A DNA stretch of 64,000 bases from Saccharopolyspora gregorii (GTDB lineage: Bacteria; Actinomycetota; Actinomycetes; Mycobacteriales; Pseudonocardiaceae), in the NCBI RefSeq assembly GCF_024734405.1, contig NZ_CP059556.1:2418001-2482000 (forward strand), written 5' to 3'. The position numbers and the translations under genes were made by a program. The notes below the pieces were generated by a model. The model saw only the letters and a program-made list of their open reading frames with translations. It made no database searches and was not told the origin of the DNA. This document shows, one piece after another, positions 31,701-39,502 of this stretch; the stretch's first letter is position 1; every line of letters starts with the position of its first letter.

Positions 31701-32827
31701 GAGCCGGCGCCCTGGAAGCGCGGCATGACCTTCTCGGTGAACAGTTCGAGGCTGCGCATCGCGTGCTCGTGGCGCAGGCCGGGGTGCGTGGTCCACAGCA
31801 GCAGGTGCTCCAGGTTCAGCTCCTCCTGCAGCTCCTCGATCTTGCCCGCCACGTGCTCGGGGGTGCCGACGAGCAGGTTGCGCTGCTCCAGGAACTCGAA
31901 GGACAGCTCGTGGGCGTCGGTGAGCTCCTCGCCGGCCTCCATCAGGTTGCCCAGCCCGCGCCAGTGGGTGATCCACTTGTAGGAGGTCAGCAGCGCCTCC
32001 TCGAACTGGGCGCGGGCCTGCTCCATGGTGTCGGCGACGAACACGTCGCGGACCAGCCCGATCCCCTCGCCCAGCGCCAGGTCCCGGCCCGCCGCCTGCG
32101 CGGAGTCCCGGTACAGCTGGAAGCGGTCCTTGAGCGCCGAGATCGGCGGCAGCCAGAACAGGCCCTGCACACCCTGCTGGGCGGCGGTCTGGATGGACCG
32201 CGGGCTGTCGATCACCTGCCACAGCGGCGGGTGCGGGCGCTGGTAGGGGCGCGGGGTGACGGCGAGCTTGGTGATCACGCCGTCCTCGGTGAACTCCGGG
32301 GTGGCCGGCGAGAGCGGGTGCTCCCAGCGCACGCCTGGGGCCGGGAAGGTGTAGAAGCGCCCGTCGTGCGAGAAGAACTCGTTCGACCACGCCTTCTGCA
32401 GGATCTCCACGGTCTCGTCGAACAACGCCCGGTTCTGCTCCTGGTCGCGCGGGTCGGCGAGCGTGTTGAGGTTCAGCGCCTCCCGCCCGTAGAGCCCGCG
32501 GCCCAGGCCGACCTCGACGCGGCCGCCGGAGAGCTGGTCGAGCTGCGCGATGTCCTCGGCCAGCCGCAGCGGGTGCCAGAACGTGGCGATGTTCGCGGCC
32601 TGCCCGATGCGGATGTTCTCGGTGCGGGCCGCGATGTCCGCGCCCATCAGCACCGGGTTCGCGATCAGCTCGTAGCCCTCGTGGCCGAAGTGGTGCTCGG
32701 TGTACCAGATGGACCAGAACCCGGCCTGGTCCGCGTACCGCGCGAACTCCCGGGTCTCGTTCATGACCTGGTCGTACTCGCCGAACCGCCCGGGTGCGCC
32801 GAGGTTGTGGAAGATGGAGAAACGCAT
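31697..32827 (-). CDS. LLM-class flavin-dependent monooxygenase
   Basis: A 376-residue luciferase-like TIM-barrel enzyme that uses reduced flavin and oxygen. It begins MRFSIFHNLGAPG and has the signature WYTEHHFGHEGYELIANPVL (about 42-61), AEDIAQLDQLSGGRVEVGLGRG (about 91-112), and RPHPPLWQVIDSPRSIQTAA later. GGAGG lies 6 bases before the ATG. It heads the five-gene minus-strand operon. The flavin reductase at 34924 on the opposite strand can supply FMNH2, as RutF does for RutA. Oxidative opening of an N-heterocycle is the leading hypothesis, since the divergent operon carries an NCS1 nucleobase-type permease. Confidence 0.88.
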   Translation of the reverse strand: MRFSIFHNLGAPGRFGEYDQVMNETREFARYADQAGFWSIWYTEHHFGHEGYELIANPVLMGADIAARTENIRIGQAANIATFWHPLRLAEDIAQLDQLSGGRVEVGLGRGLYGREALNLNTLADPRDQEQNRALFDETVEILQKAWSNEFFSHDGRFYTFPAPGVRWEHPLSPATPEFTEDGVITKLAVTPRPYQRPHPPLWQVIDSPRSIQTAAQQGVQGLFWLPPISALKDRFQLYRDSAQAAGRDLALGEGIGLVRDVFVADTMEQARAQFEEALLTSYKWITHWRGLGNLMEAGEELTDAHELSFEFLEQRNLLVGTPEHVAGKIEELQEELNLEHLLLWTTHPGLRHEHAMRSLELFTEKVMPRFQGAGS

Positions 32828-32933
32828 GTCTGCCTCCACGTCGAGGAGAGGGATCCGCACCGGACGGTGCGCGAGTGCCGCGGAGACCGGACGGGCGCGG
32901 GGATCGCGCCGCCGGGCGGGCGTGCTCGGGGGA

Positions 32934-32961
32934 CCACCGCCGGGAGAACTCCCCGCGGTGG
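32934..32961 (-). terminator. Terminator after the GntR gene
   Basis: CCACCGC pairs with GCGGTGG and GGGAG with CTCCC, separated by one C-C mismatch, around a 2-base AA loop. It lies between the GntR stop and the LLM operon start. Confidence 0.55.
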
Positions 32962-32992
32962 CCGGTCTTCTCTTGCCGGGGCCGAAGCCGGA

Positions 32993-33682
32993 TCACTCCG
33001 GGGCGGGCTGCTCCCGGTGGGTCATGGCCTCGCGCTCGCTGCACCGGACGTGGTCGCGCATGGCCTGCTCGGCGCCGAAGGCGTCCTTGTCCACGATCCG
33101 CTTGAACACCTCGTGGTGCTCGTGCAGCGAGGCGCCCAGCCGTCCCGGGTGGCGCAACGTGTTCATCACGACCCGGTGGTAGGCGAGCTGGTTCATCAGC
33201 ATCTGGTAGTGCTCGGCGAGCCTGCTGTTGTCCGCGCCCTGGATGACCAGGCCGTGGAAGTCGTGCACCAGCTGGGCGTAGCGCTCCACGTCGCCGTCGG
33301 CGACGGCGCGTTCGGACTCGGCGAGGTTGTCGCGCAGCAGATCGACCTCCGCGACGCGGCCCCGCTGCGCCAGCAGCTGCACGCCGAGCCCCTCCAGCAC
33401 CGCCTTCAGCTGGAACAGCTCGCCGAGTTCGCGCCGGGACGGTTCGCGCACGAAGCTGCCGACGCGGGGGACGACCTCGACCAGGCCTTCGGTCTGGAGC
33501 TGCTGGAGGGCTTCCCTGATGGGAGTCCGGCTCGTGCCGTAGGTCTCGGCGAGGGTGCCTTCCGACAGCAGCGCACCGGGCTGGTGCTCGCCGCGGATGA
33601 TCGCCTCGCGCAAACCGTCCAGCACTCGGGCCCGAGCGCCCCGGGCTTGCATACCAGCGGCCCGTGTTCCGGTCTCTTGCAT
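32993..33682 (-). CDS. GntR/FCD-family transcriptional regulator
   Basis: A 229-residue regulator. The GntR winged helix (about 14-80) shows LREAIIRGEHQPGALLSEGTLAETYGTSRTPIREALQQLQTEGLVEVVPRVGSFV. The FCD domain follows, with VHDFHGLVIQGADN, LHEHHEVFKRIVDKDAFGAEQAM and histidines that usually bind a metal. The ATG at 33682 is chosen; a GTG at 33691 in the same frame is possible. It sits between the two divergent catabolic operons and probably controls both, with the ring-derived substrate as inducer. Confidence 0.9.
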   Translation of the reverse strand: MQETGTRAAGMQARGARARVLDGLREAIIRGEHQPGALLSEGTLAETYGTSRTPIREALQQLQTEGLVEVVPRVGSFVREPSRRELGELFQLKAVLEGLGVQLLAQRGRVAEVDLLRDNLAESERAVADGDVERYAQLVHDFHGLVIQGADNSRLAEHYQMLMNQLAYHRVVMNTLRHPGRLGASLHEHHEVFKRIVDKDAFGAEQAMRDHVRCSEREAMTHREQPAPE

Positions 33683-33789
33683 GGCAGGCACGCTAGCCAG
33701 CCCGTGCTGGGCAGGTCAATGGGAACCCGTGATTTTTCGCGGTAGCGCCTGGTGATCGATGATCTGAGCAGTGGATCCCAGGTGGATTC

Positions 33790-33818
33790 TTGACAGTGAC
33801 CTGGTCCACTCGTAGCGT
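33790..33818 (+). promoter_or_regulatory. Candidate promoter of the SnoaL/flavin-reductase operon
   Basis: TTGACA (33790-33795), a 17-base spacer and TAGCGT (33813-33818) form a sigma70-like promoter upstream of the plus-strand genes. The spacer holds AGTGACCTGGTCCACT (33795-33810), an imperfect dyad that the adjacent GntR could bind. Confidence 0.45.
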
Positions 33819-33879
33819 CCCGCTGACATACAAGCAGGCTCGGTCGGACGGGCACTCGATCCGGACGGGGGACGAAGCG

Positions 33880-34458
33880 TTGGTCGATGCGGCGGAACCC
33901 GGAACCGGTGACCTGGCCAGGGCGGTGGACGTGCTGGCCGCGGAACTGGAACTGCTCACCGGCCACCGGCCGGTGCGGCGGCGACTCGTTCCCGGCCAGG
34001 CTCACGTGCACCGGATCGCGCTGACCTGGTGCGGCCGCCGGGACGAACCGGAGGTGTGCCTCCAGGTCCTCGCCCACCCGGCCGCCACCGGCACCGACCC
34101 CGGCTGGCTGCCCGCGGAAGCGGGTGCGCTGGCCGAATCGGTCGACATCAAGGCCCGGGCCGAGCGGTTCAAGGACCGCGACGCCGGGATCGCGGCCTGG
34201 ACCGGGCGGACCGGGCCGGGCTACCACCTCGTGCTGCTCGACATCGCGGGCGATCGGACCCGCGCCGAGCTGGACGGCAGGTGCGCGGCGTTGGAGGCCG
34301 GGTACCTCGACGGCGCCGGCTGGATGCGCTTGTACACCGACGGAAAGTTCGGCGAGGGGTCGTTCACCCGAGTCGTGGAGCGCGTGCGCAACGACGTGCG
34401 CAGCCGCCTGGGCATCCCCGGCGGGCGCGCGCCGAACAGGAACCAGGGCCTGTGCTGA
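33880..34458 (+). CDS. Hypothetical protein
   Basis: A 192-residue protein, read from a TTG at 33880 that follows GGGGGA. An in-frame TTG at 33790 is the -35 box of the candidate promoter and is rejected. It has no signal peptide or membrane segment. A charged region (LAESVDIKARAERFKDRDAGIAAW) and ending RVRNDVRSRLGIPGG suggest a soluble alpha/beta protein. I do not recognise a family. It is the first gene of the operon with the SnoaL-like protein, flavin reductase and permease, 28 bases before the next start, so it probably takes part in the same pathway. Confidence 0.6.
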   Translation: MVDAAEPGTGDLARAVDVLAAELELLTGHRPVRRRLVPGQAHVHRIALTWCGRRDEPEVCLQVLAHPAATGTDPGWLPAEAGALAESVDIKARAERFKDRDAGIAAWTGRTGPGYHLVLLDIAGDRTRAELDGRCAALEAGYLDGAGWMRLYTDGKFGEGSFTRVVERVRNDVRSRLGIPGGRAPNRNQGLC

Positions 34459-34486
34459 CCCTGGACGGGCATCGAAGGAGTGACAC

Positions 34487-34927
34487 ATGGCCGCAGGACA
34501 GGACTCGCCGCGCAAGCAGCGGATTCGCGCAGCGTGGACCGCGTGCTGGGACCGCGGGGACGTCGACGCGCTCGACGAGCTGCTGGCCCCGGGCTACGCG
34601 CGGACCTCGGCGTCCGACGGCGCGGTGCAGGACCGCGCCGGCTTTAAGGAATCCATCCTGACCACCAGGGACGCGTTCCCCGACCTCACCACCGAGGTGG
34701 AGGAACTGGTGGAGGAGGGCGACCGGGTGGTGATCCGCTGGCGCAGCCGCGGCACCCACACCGAGACCTTCCTGGACGTGCCGCCCACCGGCCGCGCCGT
34801 CGAGGTCGTCGGCGTCACCTTCGCCACCTTCGACGGCGACCGGGTGACCGCGGAATGGGTCACCTGGGACCCGCGCCAGCTGCTGCGGGCGCTGGGCATC
34901 ATCTCGATCGGGGAGGGACAGCGATGA
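34487..34927 (+). CDS. SnoaL-like / ester-cyclase family protein
   Basis: A 146-residue protein with the cone-shaped NTF2/SnoaL-like fold: RIRAAWTACWDRGDVDALDELLAPGYARTS at the start, GFKESILTTRDAFPDLTTEVEELVEEGDRVVIRWRSRGTHTETFLDVPPTGR, then a closing strand. Members include polyketide cyclases and small hydrolases or isomerases. GAAGGAG precedes the ATG at 34487. Its end overlaps the flavin reductase start. A role as hydrolase or binding protein for a ring-opened product is possible. Confidence 0.82.
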   Translation: MAAGQDSPRKQRIRAAWTACWDRGDVDALDELLAPGYARTSASDGAVQDRAGFKESILTTRDAFPDLTTEVEELVEEGDRVVIRWRSRGTHTETFLDVPPTGRAVEVVGVTFATFDGDRVTAEWVTWDPRQLLRALGIISIGEGQR

Positions 34928-35433
34928 GCACGTCGACCGAGCAGGCCGTCGACCCCGCCGCGGTGCGCGAGGTGCACCGCCGCTTCGTCACCGGCGTCAC
35001 CGTGGTGACCGCGATGGACGGCGACGTGCCGCGCGGGCTCGCCGTGAACGCGTTCTGCAGCGTCTCGCTGGAACCGCCGATGGTCATGGTCTGCGTGCAG
35101 ACCACCTCCAGCACCTACCCGGCGCTGGTGCGCGCGGACCACCTCGGCATCAACATCCTCGCCGCCGACCAGCTGCCGGTCGCGGGAGTCTTCGCCTCCA
35201 AGAGCACCGACAAGTTCGCCGAGGTCGACTGGTCGCCCGGCCCGCACGGATCGCCGCTGCTGACCGGATCGGCGGCCTCCGTCGAGGTGGAGATCGGCGA
35301 ACGGCTGCGCGCCGCCACTCACACCGTGTTCGTCGGCCGCATCGTGCAGGCCGAGCACCGCGACGTCGACCCGCTGGTGTACCGGGCGGGGAAGTTCTTC
35401 GCGCCCGCTGACATGACCCCGCTCAGCCCCTGA
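34924..35433 (+). CDS. Flavin reductase (RutF/HpaC-like)
   Basis: A 169-residue split-barrel flavin reductase that makes FMNH2 or FADH2 for a two-component monooxygenase. Motifs are RRFVTGVTVVTAMDGDVPRGLAVNAFCSVSLEPPMVMVCV (about 19-58), GINILAADQ and the C-terminal YRAGKFFAP. The ATG overlaps the upstream stop (ATGA). The partner is almost certainly the LLM monooxygenase of the divergent operon (31697-32827). Confidence 0.9.
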   Translation: MSTSTEQAVDPAAVREVHRRFVTGVTVVTAMDGDVPRGLAVNAFCSVSLEPPMVMVCVQTTSSTYPALVRADHLGINILAADQLPVAGVFASKSTDKFAEVDWSPGPHGSPLLTGSAASVEVEIGERLRAATHTVFVGRIVQAEHRDVDPLVYRAGKFFAPADMTPLSP

Positions 35434-35512
35434 TCCCGATCCCCCTCGTGCGAGGCCGGCCCAGGTCCGCCCCGCACCCCGAGCCGTTCCGGCTCTCAGC
35501 ACTGGAGAGACC

Positions 35513-36940
35513 ATGACGCACGAGTCAGCGCCGACTCCGCAGCCCGCGTACGGCGAATCGGTGACGACGGTCGAGCCGTTCGGCGTCGACCACATCCCCG
35601 ACTCCGAACGCCACGGCAAGCCGAGTTCCCAGTTCTTCGTCTGGTTCGCGGCCAACCTCAACTTCCCGATCATGATGCTCGGGTTCAACGCCATCGCGCT
35701 CGGCCTCAGCTTCACCGCCGCCGTCACCGCGGTCGCCGCCGGTGCCCTCGCCGGGTCGCTGCTGATGGCCACCATGTCCCGGATGGGCGTGCGGCTCGGC
35801 GTGCCGCAGCAGATCCAGGCCCGCGGCCCGCTCGGGTTCCTCGGCAACTTCATCCCGGTCGCCTACATCAACGTCTTCGCCGGGGTCGGCTGGGCGTCGG
35901 TGACGGTGATCCTCGGCGGCAAGGCCATCGCCGAGCTGCTGCCGGTGCCGTTCTGGGTGGGGTCGCTGCTGCTGACGCTGGTGCAGCTGGTGGTGGCGAT
36001 CTACGGCTACAACATGATCCACTACCTGGAGCGGATCCTGGCGTTCGTGCTGCTCGCCCTGTTCCTGCTCATCACCGTGGTCGCGCTGGCGCGTGGTGCG
36101 GGCACCTTCCACGCCGACACCGCCGCAGACGGCTACATCGGCGGGTGGGGCGGGTGGATCACCTTCGCCGGTGCGTTCTTCGCGTTCCTGGTGGCGTGGT
36201 CGCCGTTCGCCTCCGACTACTCCCGCTACCTGCCGGACACCAAGCGCAGCGGCAAGCTGACCGCGCTGTTCACCGGCCTCGGTACCTTCATCACCGTGTT
36301 CTGGCTGGGCGTCGTCGGCGCGCTGCTGGGCAACAGCGCCACCACCAGCGATTCGATCGCGGCGCTGCACCAGCTCACCGGGCCGTTCGCGGTGCCCGCG
36401 CTGGCCGCGGTGATCCTCTCGGCGCTGTCGCAGAACTTCCTCAACGTCTACGGCGGGGCGATCTCGCTGCAGACGCTGCGGGTGCCGCTGACCCGGCCGC
36501 AGGGCGTGGCGTTGATCTGCGTGCTCGGCTTCCTGATCAGCCTGTGGGGCGAGACGGGGATCGAGGCGAAGTTCGAGGTCTTCCTGAGCCTGACCGCGTA
36601 CTTCATCGCGCCGTTCGCCGCAGTGCTGCTGCTGGACTACTACGTGGGCGGGCGTTCGGACCGCAGCCGCATCGGCGAGCTCTACGACCGGAGCCGCGTC
36701 GTCGGCTGGGGCTTCGTGGCCTGGGCCGCCGGGGTGCTGCTGTCGGTGCCGTTCTGGCACTCGGCGCTCTACACCGGACCGATCGCCGCGGCGCACCCGG
36801 AGTGGGGTTCGCTCGGCAACTACGTCGCCGCGGCGGTGGCCGCGATCGCGTACCTGGCCACCCGCCGGTTGCCGTACCTGTGGGTGCGCGGTTCGGCGCG
36901 GCGCACCGGTGACGAGGTTCCGGCGACGTCGAAGTCCTGA
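35513..36940 (+). CDS. NCS1-family permease (purine/cytosine permease-like)
   Basis: A 475-residue inner-membrane transporter with about 12 transmembrane segments. NCS1 features are HGKPSSQFFVWFAANLNFPIMMLGFNAIALGL (first helix region), GVPQQIQARGPLGFLGN, SVTVILGGKAIAELL and FLVAWSPFASDYSRYLP. The family imports nucleobases, hydantoins and related N-heterocycles with Na+ or H+. It is the last gene of the plus-strand operon and is followed by a 14-bp-stem terminator. The substrate is presumably what the LLM enzyme oxidises. Confidence 0.92.
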   Translation: MTHESAPTPQPAYGESVTTVEPFGVDHIPDSERHGKPSSQFFVWFAANLNFPIMMLGFNAIALGLSFTAAVTAVAAGALAGSLLMATMSRMGVRLGVPQQIQARGPLGFLGNFIPVAYINVFAGVGWASVTVILGGKAIAELLPVPFWVGSLLLTLVQLVVAIYGYNMIHYLERILAFVLLALFLLITVVALARGAGTFHADTAADGYIGGWGGWITFAGAFFAFLVAWSPFASDYSRYLPDTKRSGKLTALFTGLGTFITVFWLGVVGALLGNSATTSDSIAALHQLTGPFAVPALAAVILSALSQNFLNVYGGAISLQTLRVPLTRPQGVALICVLGFLISLWGETGIEAKFEVFLSLTAYFIAPFAAVLLLDYYVGGRSDRSRIGELYDRSRVVGWGFVAWAAGVLLSVPFWHSALYTGPIAAAHPEWGSLGNYVAAAVAAIAYLATRRLPYLWVRGSARRTGDEVPATSKS

Positions 36941-36960
36941 CGCCCCGCGGGGCGCGAACC

Positions 36961-36994
36961 CGGCCCTGCGGCGGACGATCCCGCCGCAGGGCCG
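36961..36994 (+). terminator. Terminator after the NCS1 permease
   Basis: CGGCCCTGCGGCGG pairs perfectly (14 bp) with its complement around a 6-base loop, 20 bases past the stop. It separates the permease operon from the RibBA-like gene. Confidence 0.85.
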
Positions 36995-37048
36995 GACTTC
37001 CGGTACGCGGTCCGATGTGGACGGACCGAGTCGCAGCGAGGAGGAAGC

Positions 37049-38068
37049 ATGACCACCACCACCGCCGACGCCGGCCCGGCGGCACCGGCCCGGCCCGCCG
37101 ACCCGGTGGCCGCCGCGCTCGGCGGGCTCGCCGCCGGGCGGGCCGTCGTCGTGCTCGACGACACCGGGCAGGAGGACGCCGCGCACCTCGTGCTCGCCGC
37201 CGAGCACGCCACGCCGCCGCTGGTCGCGTTCGCGGTCCGGCACACCTCCGGCCTGCTCCGCGCGGCGATCGACGCCGGGCGCGCCGACGCGCTGCGGTTG
37301 CCGCCGATGACCCGCGCCGGGGTGCGTCCCGGCGGCGCGGTTCCCTCGGTGGCGGTGGACGCGGTCCGCGGCGTGGGCACCGGGATCTCGGCGGCCGACC
37401 GGGCGCGCACCATCGCGGCGCTCGCCGATCCGCGCACCGGGCCGGACGACCTGGCGCGGCCCGGCCACGTGGTCCCGCTGCGGGTGGACGCCGGGGGCGT
37501 GCTCGGCCACCGGGGGCCCGCGGAGGCCGCCGCCGACCTGGCCGCGCTCGCCGGGCTGCACCGCGCGGTCGCGTTCGGCGAGCTCGTCGGCCTGGACGAC
37601 CCGACCCGCCTGGCGGGGGCGGCCGAAGCCCGGCTGTTCGCGCTGGAGCACGAGCTGGCGGTGGTGTCCGTCGACGAGGTCGCCGAGCACCGGATGCGGC
37701 GGGACGGCCTGGTCGAGCGGGGCGCGGAAGCGCGGTTGCCGTTGCCGGCGGGGACTTTCCGCGCCGTCGGCTACCGCGCCCGCGACGGTCGGGAACACCT
37801 GGCGCTGGTGCGCGGCACGCCGCGGGGCGCGTCGCCGGTGCACGTCCACCGGGAGTGCGCCCTCGGCGAGGTCGCGGCCGGGCTGCACTGCACCTGCCGC
37901 GCCGAGCTGGACGCGGCGCTGGCGGCCGTGGCCGGGCGGGACGACGGCGTGGTCGTCCTGCTGCGCGCGGGCGGGCGCGCCGGGTCCTGCGGTTCAGCCA
38001 CCGGGGCGCGGGAGGCGCGGGAACTGGAACTCGTCGCCGAGGCGATCCTCGCCGACCTGCGCGGCTAG
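37049..38068 (+). CDS. Degenerate RibBA-like protein (DHBP synthase / GTP cyclohydrolase II homologue)
   Basis: A 339-residue protein, shorter than the usual 400-420. Residues about 15-205 match 3,4-dihydroxy-2-butanone-4-phosphate synthase (AFAVRHTSGLL, LARPGHVVPLR, AAADLAALAGL). The acidic catalytic loop, normally DDEDRENEGD, reads DDTGQEDAAH and has lost a key Glu and the GD. Residues about 225-310 match GTP cyclohydrolase II, keeping the three zinc Cys (HRECALGEVAAGLHCTC). The catalytic block that should follow (HEGRGIGL onward, about 60 residues) is missing. It is unlikely to make riboflavin. It may have a new, perhaps regulatory or catabolic, role, or be decaying. Confidence 0.75.
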   Translation: MTTTTADAGPAAPARPADPVAAALGGLAAGRAVVVLDDTGQEDAAHLVLAAEHATPPLVAFAVRHTSGLLRAAIDAGRADALRLPPMTRAGVRPGGAVPSVAVDAVRGVGTGISAADRARTIAALADPRTGPDDLARPGHVVPLRVDAGGVLGHRGPAEAAADLAALAGLHRAVAFGELVGLDDPTRLAGAAEARLFALEHELAVVSVDEVAEHRMRRDGLVERGAEARLPLPAGTFRAVGYRARDGREHLALVRGTPRGASPVHVHRECALGEVAAGLHCTCRAELDAALAAVAGRDDGVVVLLRAGGRAGSCGSATGAREARELELVAEAILADLRG

Positions 38069-38568
38069 GGCGCGGTCACCAGGTCCTCGGCCGGGGCGAT
38101 GTTCAGCAGCCGCAACCGGCAGACCTGGCGCACGTAGCGGCTGGCGCGGCCGTCGCACGGCATCACCAGGGTCGGCCGGGTCAGCGTCCGCCCGTTGTAG
38201 CGGGTGGCCAGCAGCGCCGAGCACGCCCCGAACTCCGGGTCGACCTCCGCCAGCGACAGCACCACCTGGAACCCGTCCTCCGAGGTCGCGAGCACCACCA
38301 CGTTGAGCAGCCCCATCTTGTGCCGCCCGTCCAGCCGGGGTGCCGCCGTCACGAGCACCTCGTGCAGCGGAACCCCGCGCACCAGGTGCACCTGGTCGCA
38401 GCGCCGGGTGCGGTAGTGGACCCGCCGCTGCACGGTCGCCCGCGCGTCCAGCTCGGCGGTGTCGAGCACCAGCTCCCCGCCCACGTCACCGGTGATCAGC
38501 AGCTGCCCCGGGGCCGGCGCGGCCCGCTGCTCCGGGATGCGCGGCCGAGCGTCCGCAGGCGGTTCCAT
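38065..38568 (-). CDS. Molybdopterin-dependent oxidoreductase-like domain protein
   Basis: A 167-residue protein resembling the molybdopterin-binding fold of sulfite-oxidase/YedY-type proteins. It has HLVRGVPLHEVLVTAAPRLDGRHKMGLLNVVVLATSEDGFQVVLSLAEVDPEFGACSALL, a Gly-rich LVMPCDGRASRYVRQVCRL and a final strand. It is only about half the length of the catalytic enzymes. The Cys that binds molybdenum is not evident in its usual place, so it may be a stand-alone, non-catalytic module. The stop overlaps the RibBA-like stop by 4 bases in convergent orientation. No signal peptide is seen. Confidence 0.6.
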   Translation of the reverse strand: MEPPADARPRIPEQRAAPAPGQLLITGDVGGELVLDTAELDARATVQRRVHYRTRRCDQVHLVRGVPLHEVLVTAAPRLDGRHKMGLLNVVVLATSEDGFQVVLSLAEVDPEFGACSALLATRYNGRTLTRPTLVMPCDGRASRYVRQVCRLRLLNIAPAEDLVTAP

Positions 38569-38701
38569 GCGCTTCACGTTAGGACGCGCCCGGTCGCCCC
38601 CACATCGCCCGAACGGGCGAGCCCCCACACCGCGAAAGCGGACGGCATCCGCACGCCACACCCGCACCTGCGGAACATTTCCCGGGAATTCCGCATCACC
38701 T

Positions 38702-38862
38702 GCGAAAAGCTCACCAGGTGAGTGGCCCACTCGCCCCGGCGCACTGGTCGAGCGGGCCACTCACCTGGAGAACGTTCCACGGATAACTACTGGTGCTTGC
38801 GAAAAGCTCACCGGGTGAGTGGCCCGCTCGCCCCGGCGCACTGGTCGAGCGGGCCACTCACC
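38702..38862. repeat. Tandem pair of GGTGAGTGGCCC-type inverted repeats
   Basis: Two units of about 97 bases lie head to tail, each led by GCGAAAAGCTCACC (38702 and 38799). In unit 1, CCAGGTGAGTGGCCCACTCG pairs with the right arm ending at 38768 with one wobble. In unit 2, GGTGAGTGGCCCGCTCG (38814-38830) pairs perfectly with 38846-38862. Both have the same CCCCGGCGCACTGGT-type loop. The element at 16044 is related but has AATGG in place of AGTGG in both arms. Confidence 0.75.
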
Positions 38863-38874
38863 TGCCGGGGTCCC

Positions 38875-39000
38875 GCAGGTGACGTCCAGCGCGAGCTCCG
38901 GCGGCGCCGCCGCGAGCGATCCGGCGGTGGCGGCGAGCAGGCAGCCGATCAGCAACACCCGGCGGCGGCCGGTGCGGTCGCCGGCCCGGGCGAGCGCGCG
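38875..39000 (-). pseudogene. Fragment of an MFS transporter
   Basis: The minus strand reads ALARAGDRTGRRRVLLIGCLLAATAGSLAAAPPELAL, the loop 2-3 signature of major facilitator transporters. Nothing on either side continues the protein. It starts directly next to the tandem palindromes. The rest of the 934-base gap between 38568 and 39503 holds only this fragment, the palindromes and GC-rich sequence with no credible gene. Confidence 0.5.
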
Positions 39001-39502
39001 CACCCCACGGCAGCGAGAACGTGTTGGCATGGAGGGACATCTGCACGGCGAAGTGGATGAAGGTGCGCAGCAGCACCGCCGGGTCCCGCAGCGGTTCGAC
39101 GTCGTGCAGCCGGACCTCGCCGAGCGCGGCGGGTCCACCGAGGCGCAAGCGGTCCGGCAGCTCGCCACCACCTGGAACCTGGGGACCTTCCTCGGCCTCT
39201 GCCGCGAGTCGGGATGGCGGAACCGCGGCGGTCCCTCCGCCGCGGCGCTTCCTCGGTGCGGCCGGCGATACCTGATGCCCGTCCGGCGCACGGCGGCGTC
39301 GCCGTGCTCGCGGGGCCGGCGCTGAGCACCCGTGGCGATGCCGGGTGGCGCGCGTGGTCGGTGGCTCGTCGGCTCCGCCGCTGACAGGAGGACCCGCCGC
39401 GCGCGGACCGGCCCGGTTCTCGGAAATGGTCCGGTCGGGGTGCGGACCAGGGCATGATGGCTCGGCGAGAGAGCGGTTGCCCCCACCGGTTCGGAGCGAG
39501 TC

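Noticed and set aside
28324-36940. Annotation as a standard Rut uracil-degradation operon.
   Set aside because: No RutB (isochorismatase-like) or RutC (YjgF) gene is present, and two DUF1185 genes, a SnoaL-like gene and an unknown gene are added. Only an analogy is supported.
37049-38068. Annotation as functional riboflavin-biosynthesis RibBA.
   Set aside because: Catalytic residues of the DHBP synthase half and the core of the GTP cyclohydrolase half are missing, and no other rib genes are near.
39001-39480. Plus- and minus-strand open frames upstream of the NmrA-like gene.
   Set aside because: They lack recognisable domains, consistent frame and ribosome sites. Apart from the short MFS fragment ending near 39000, I see nothing supportable here.
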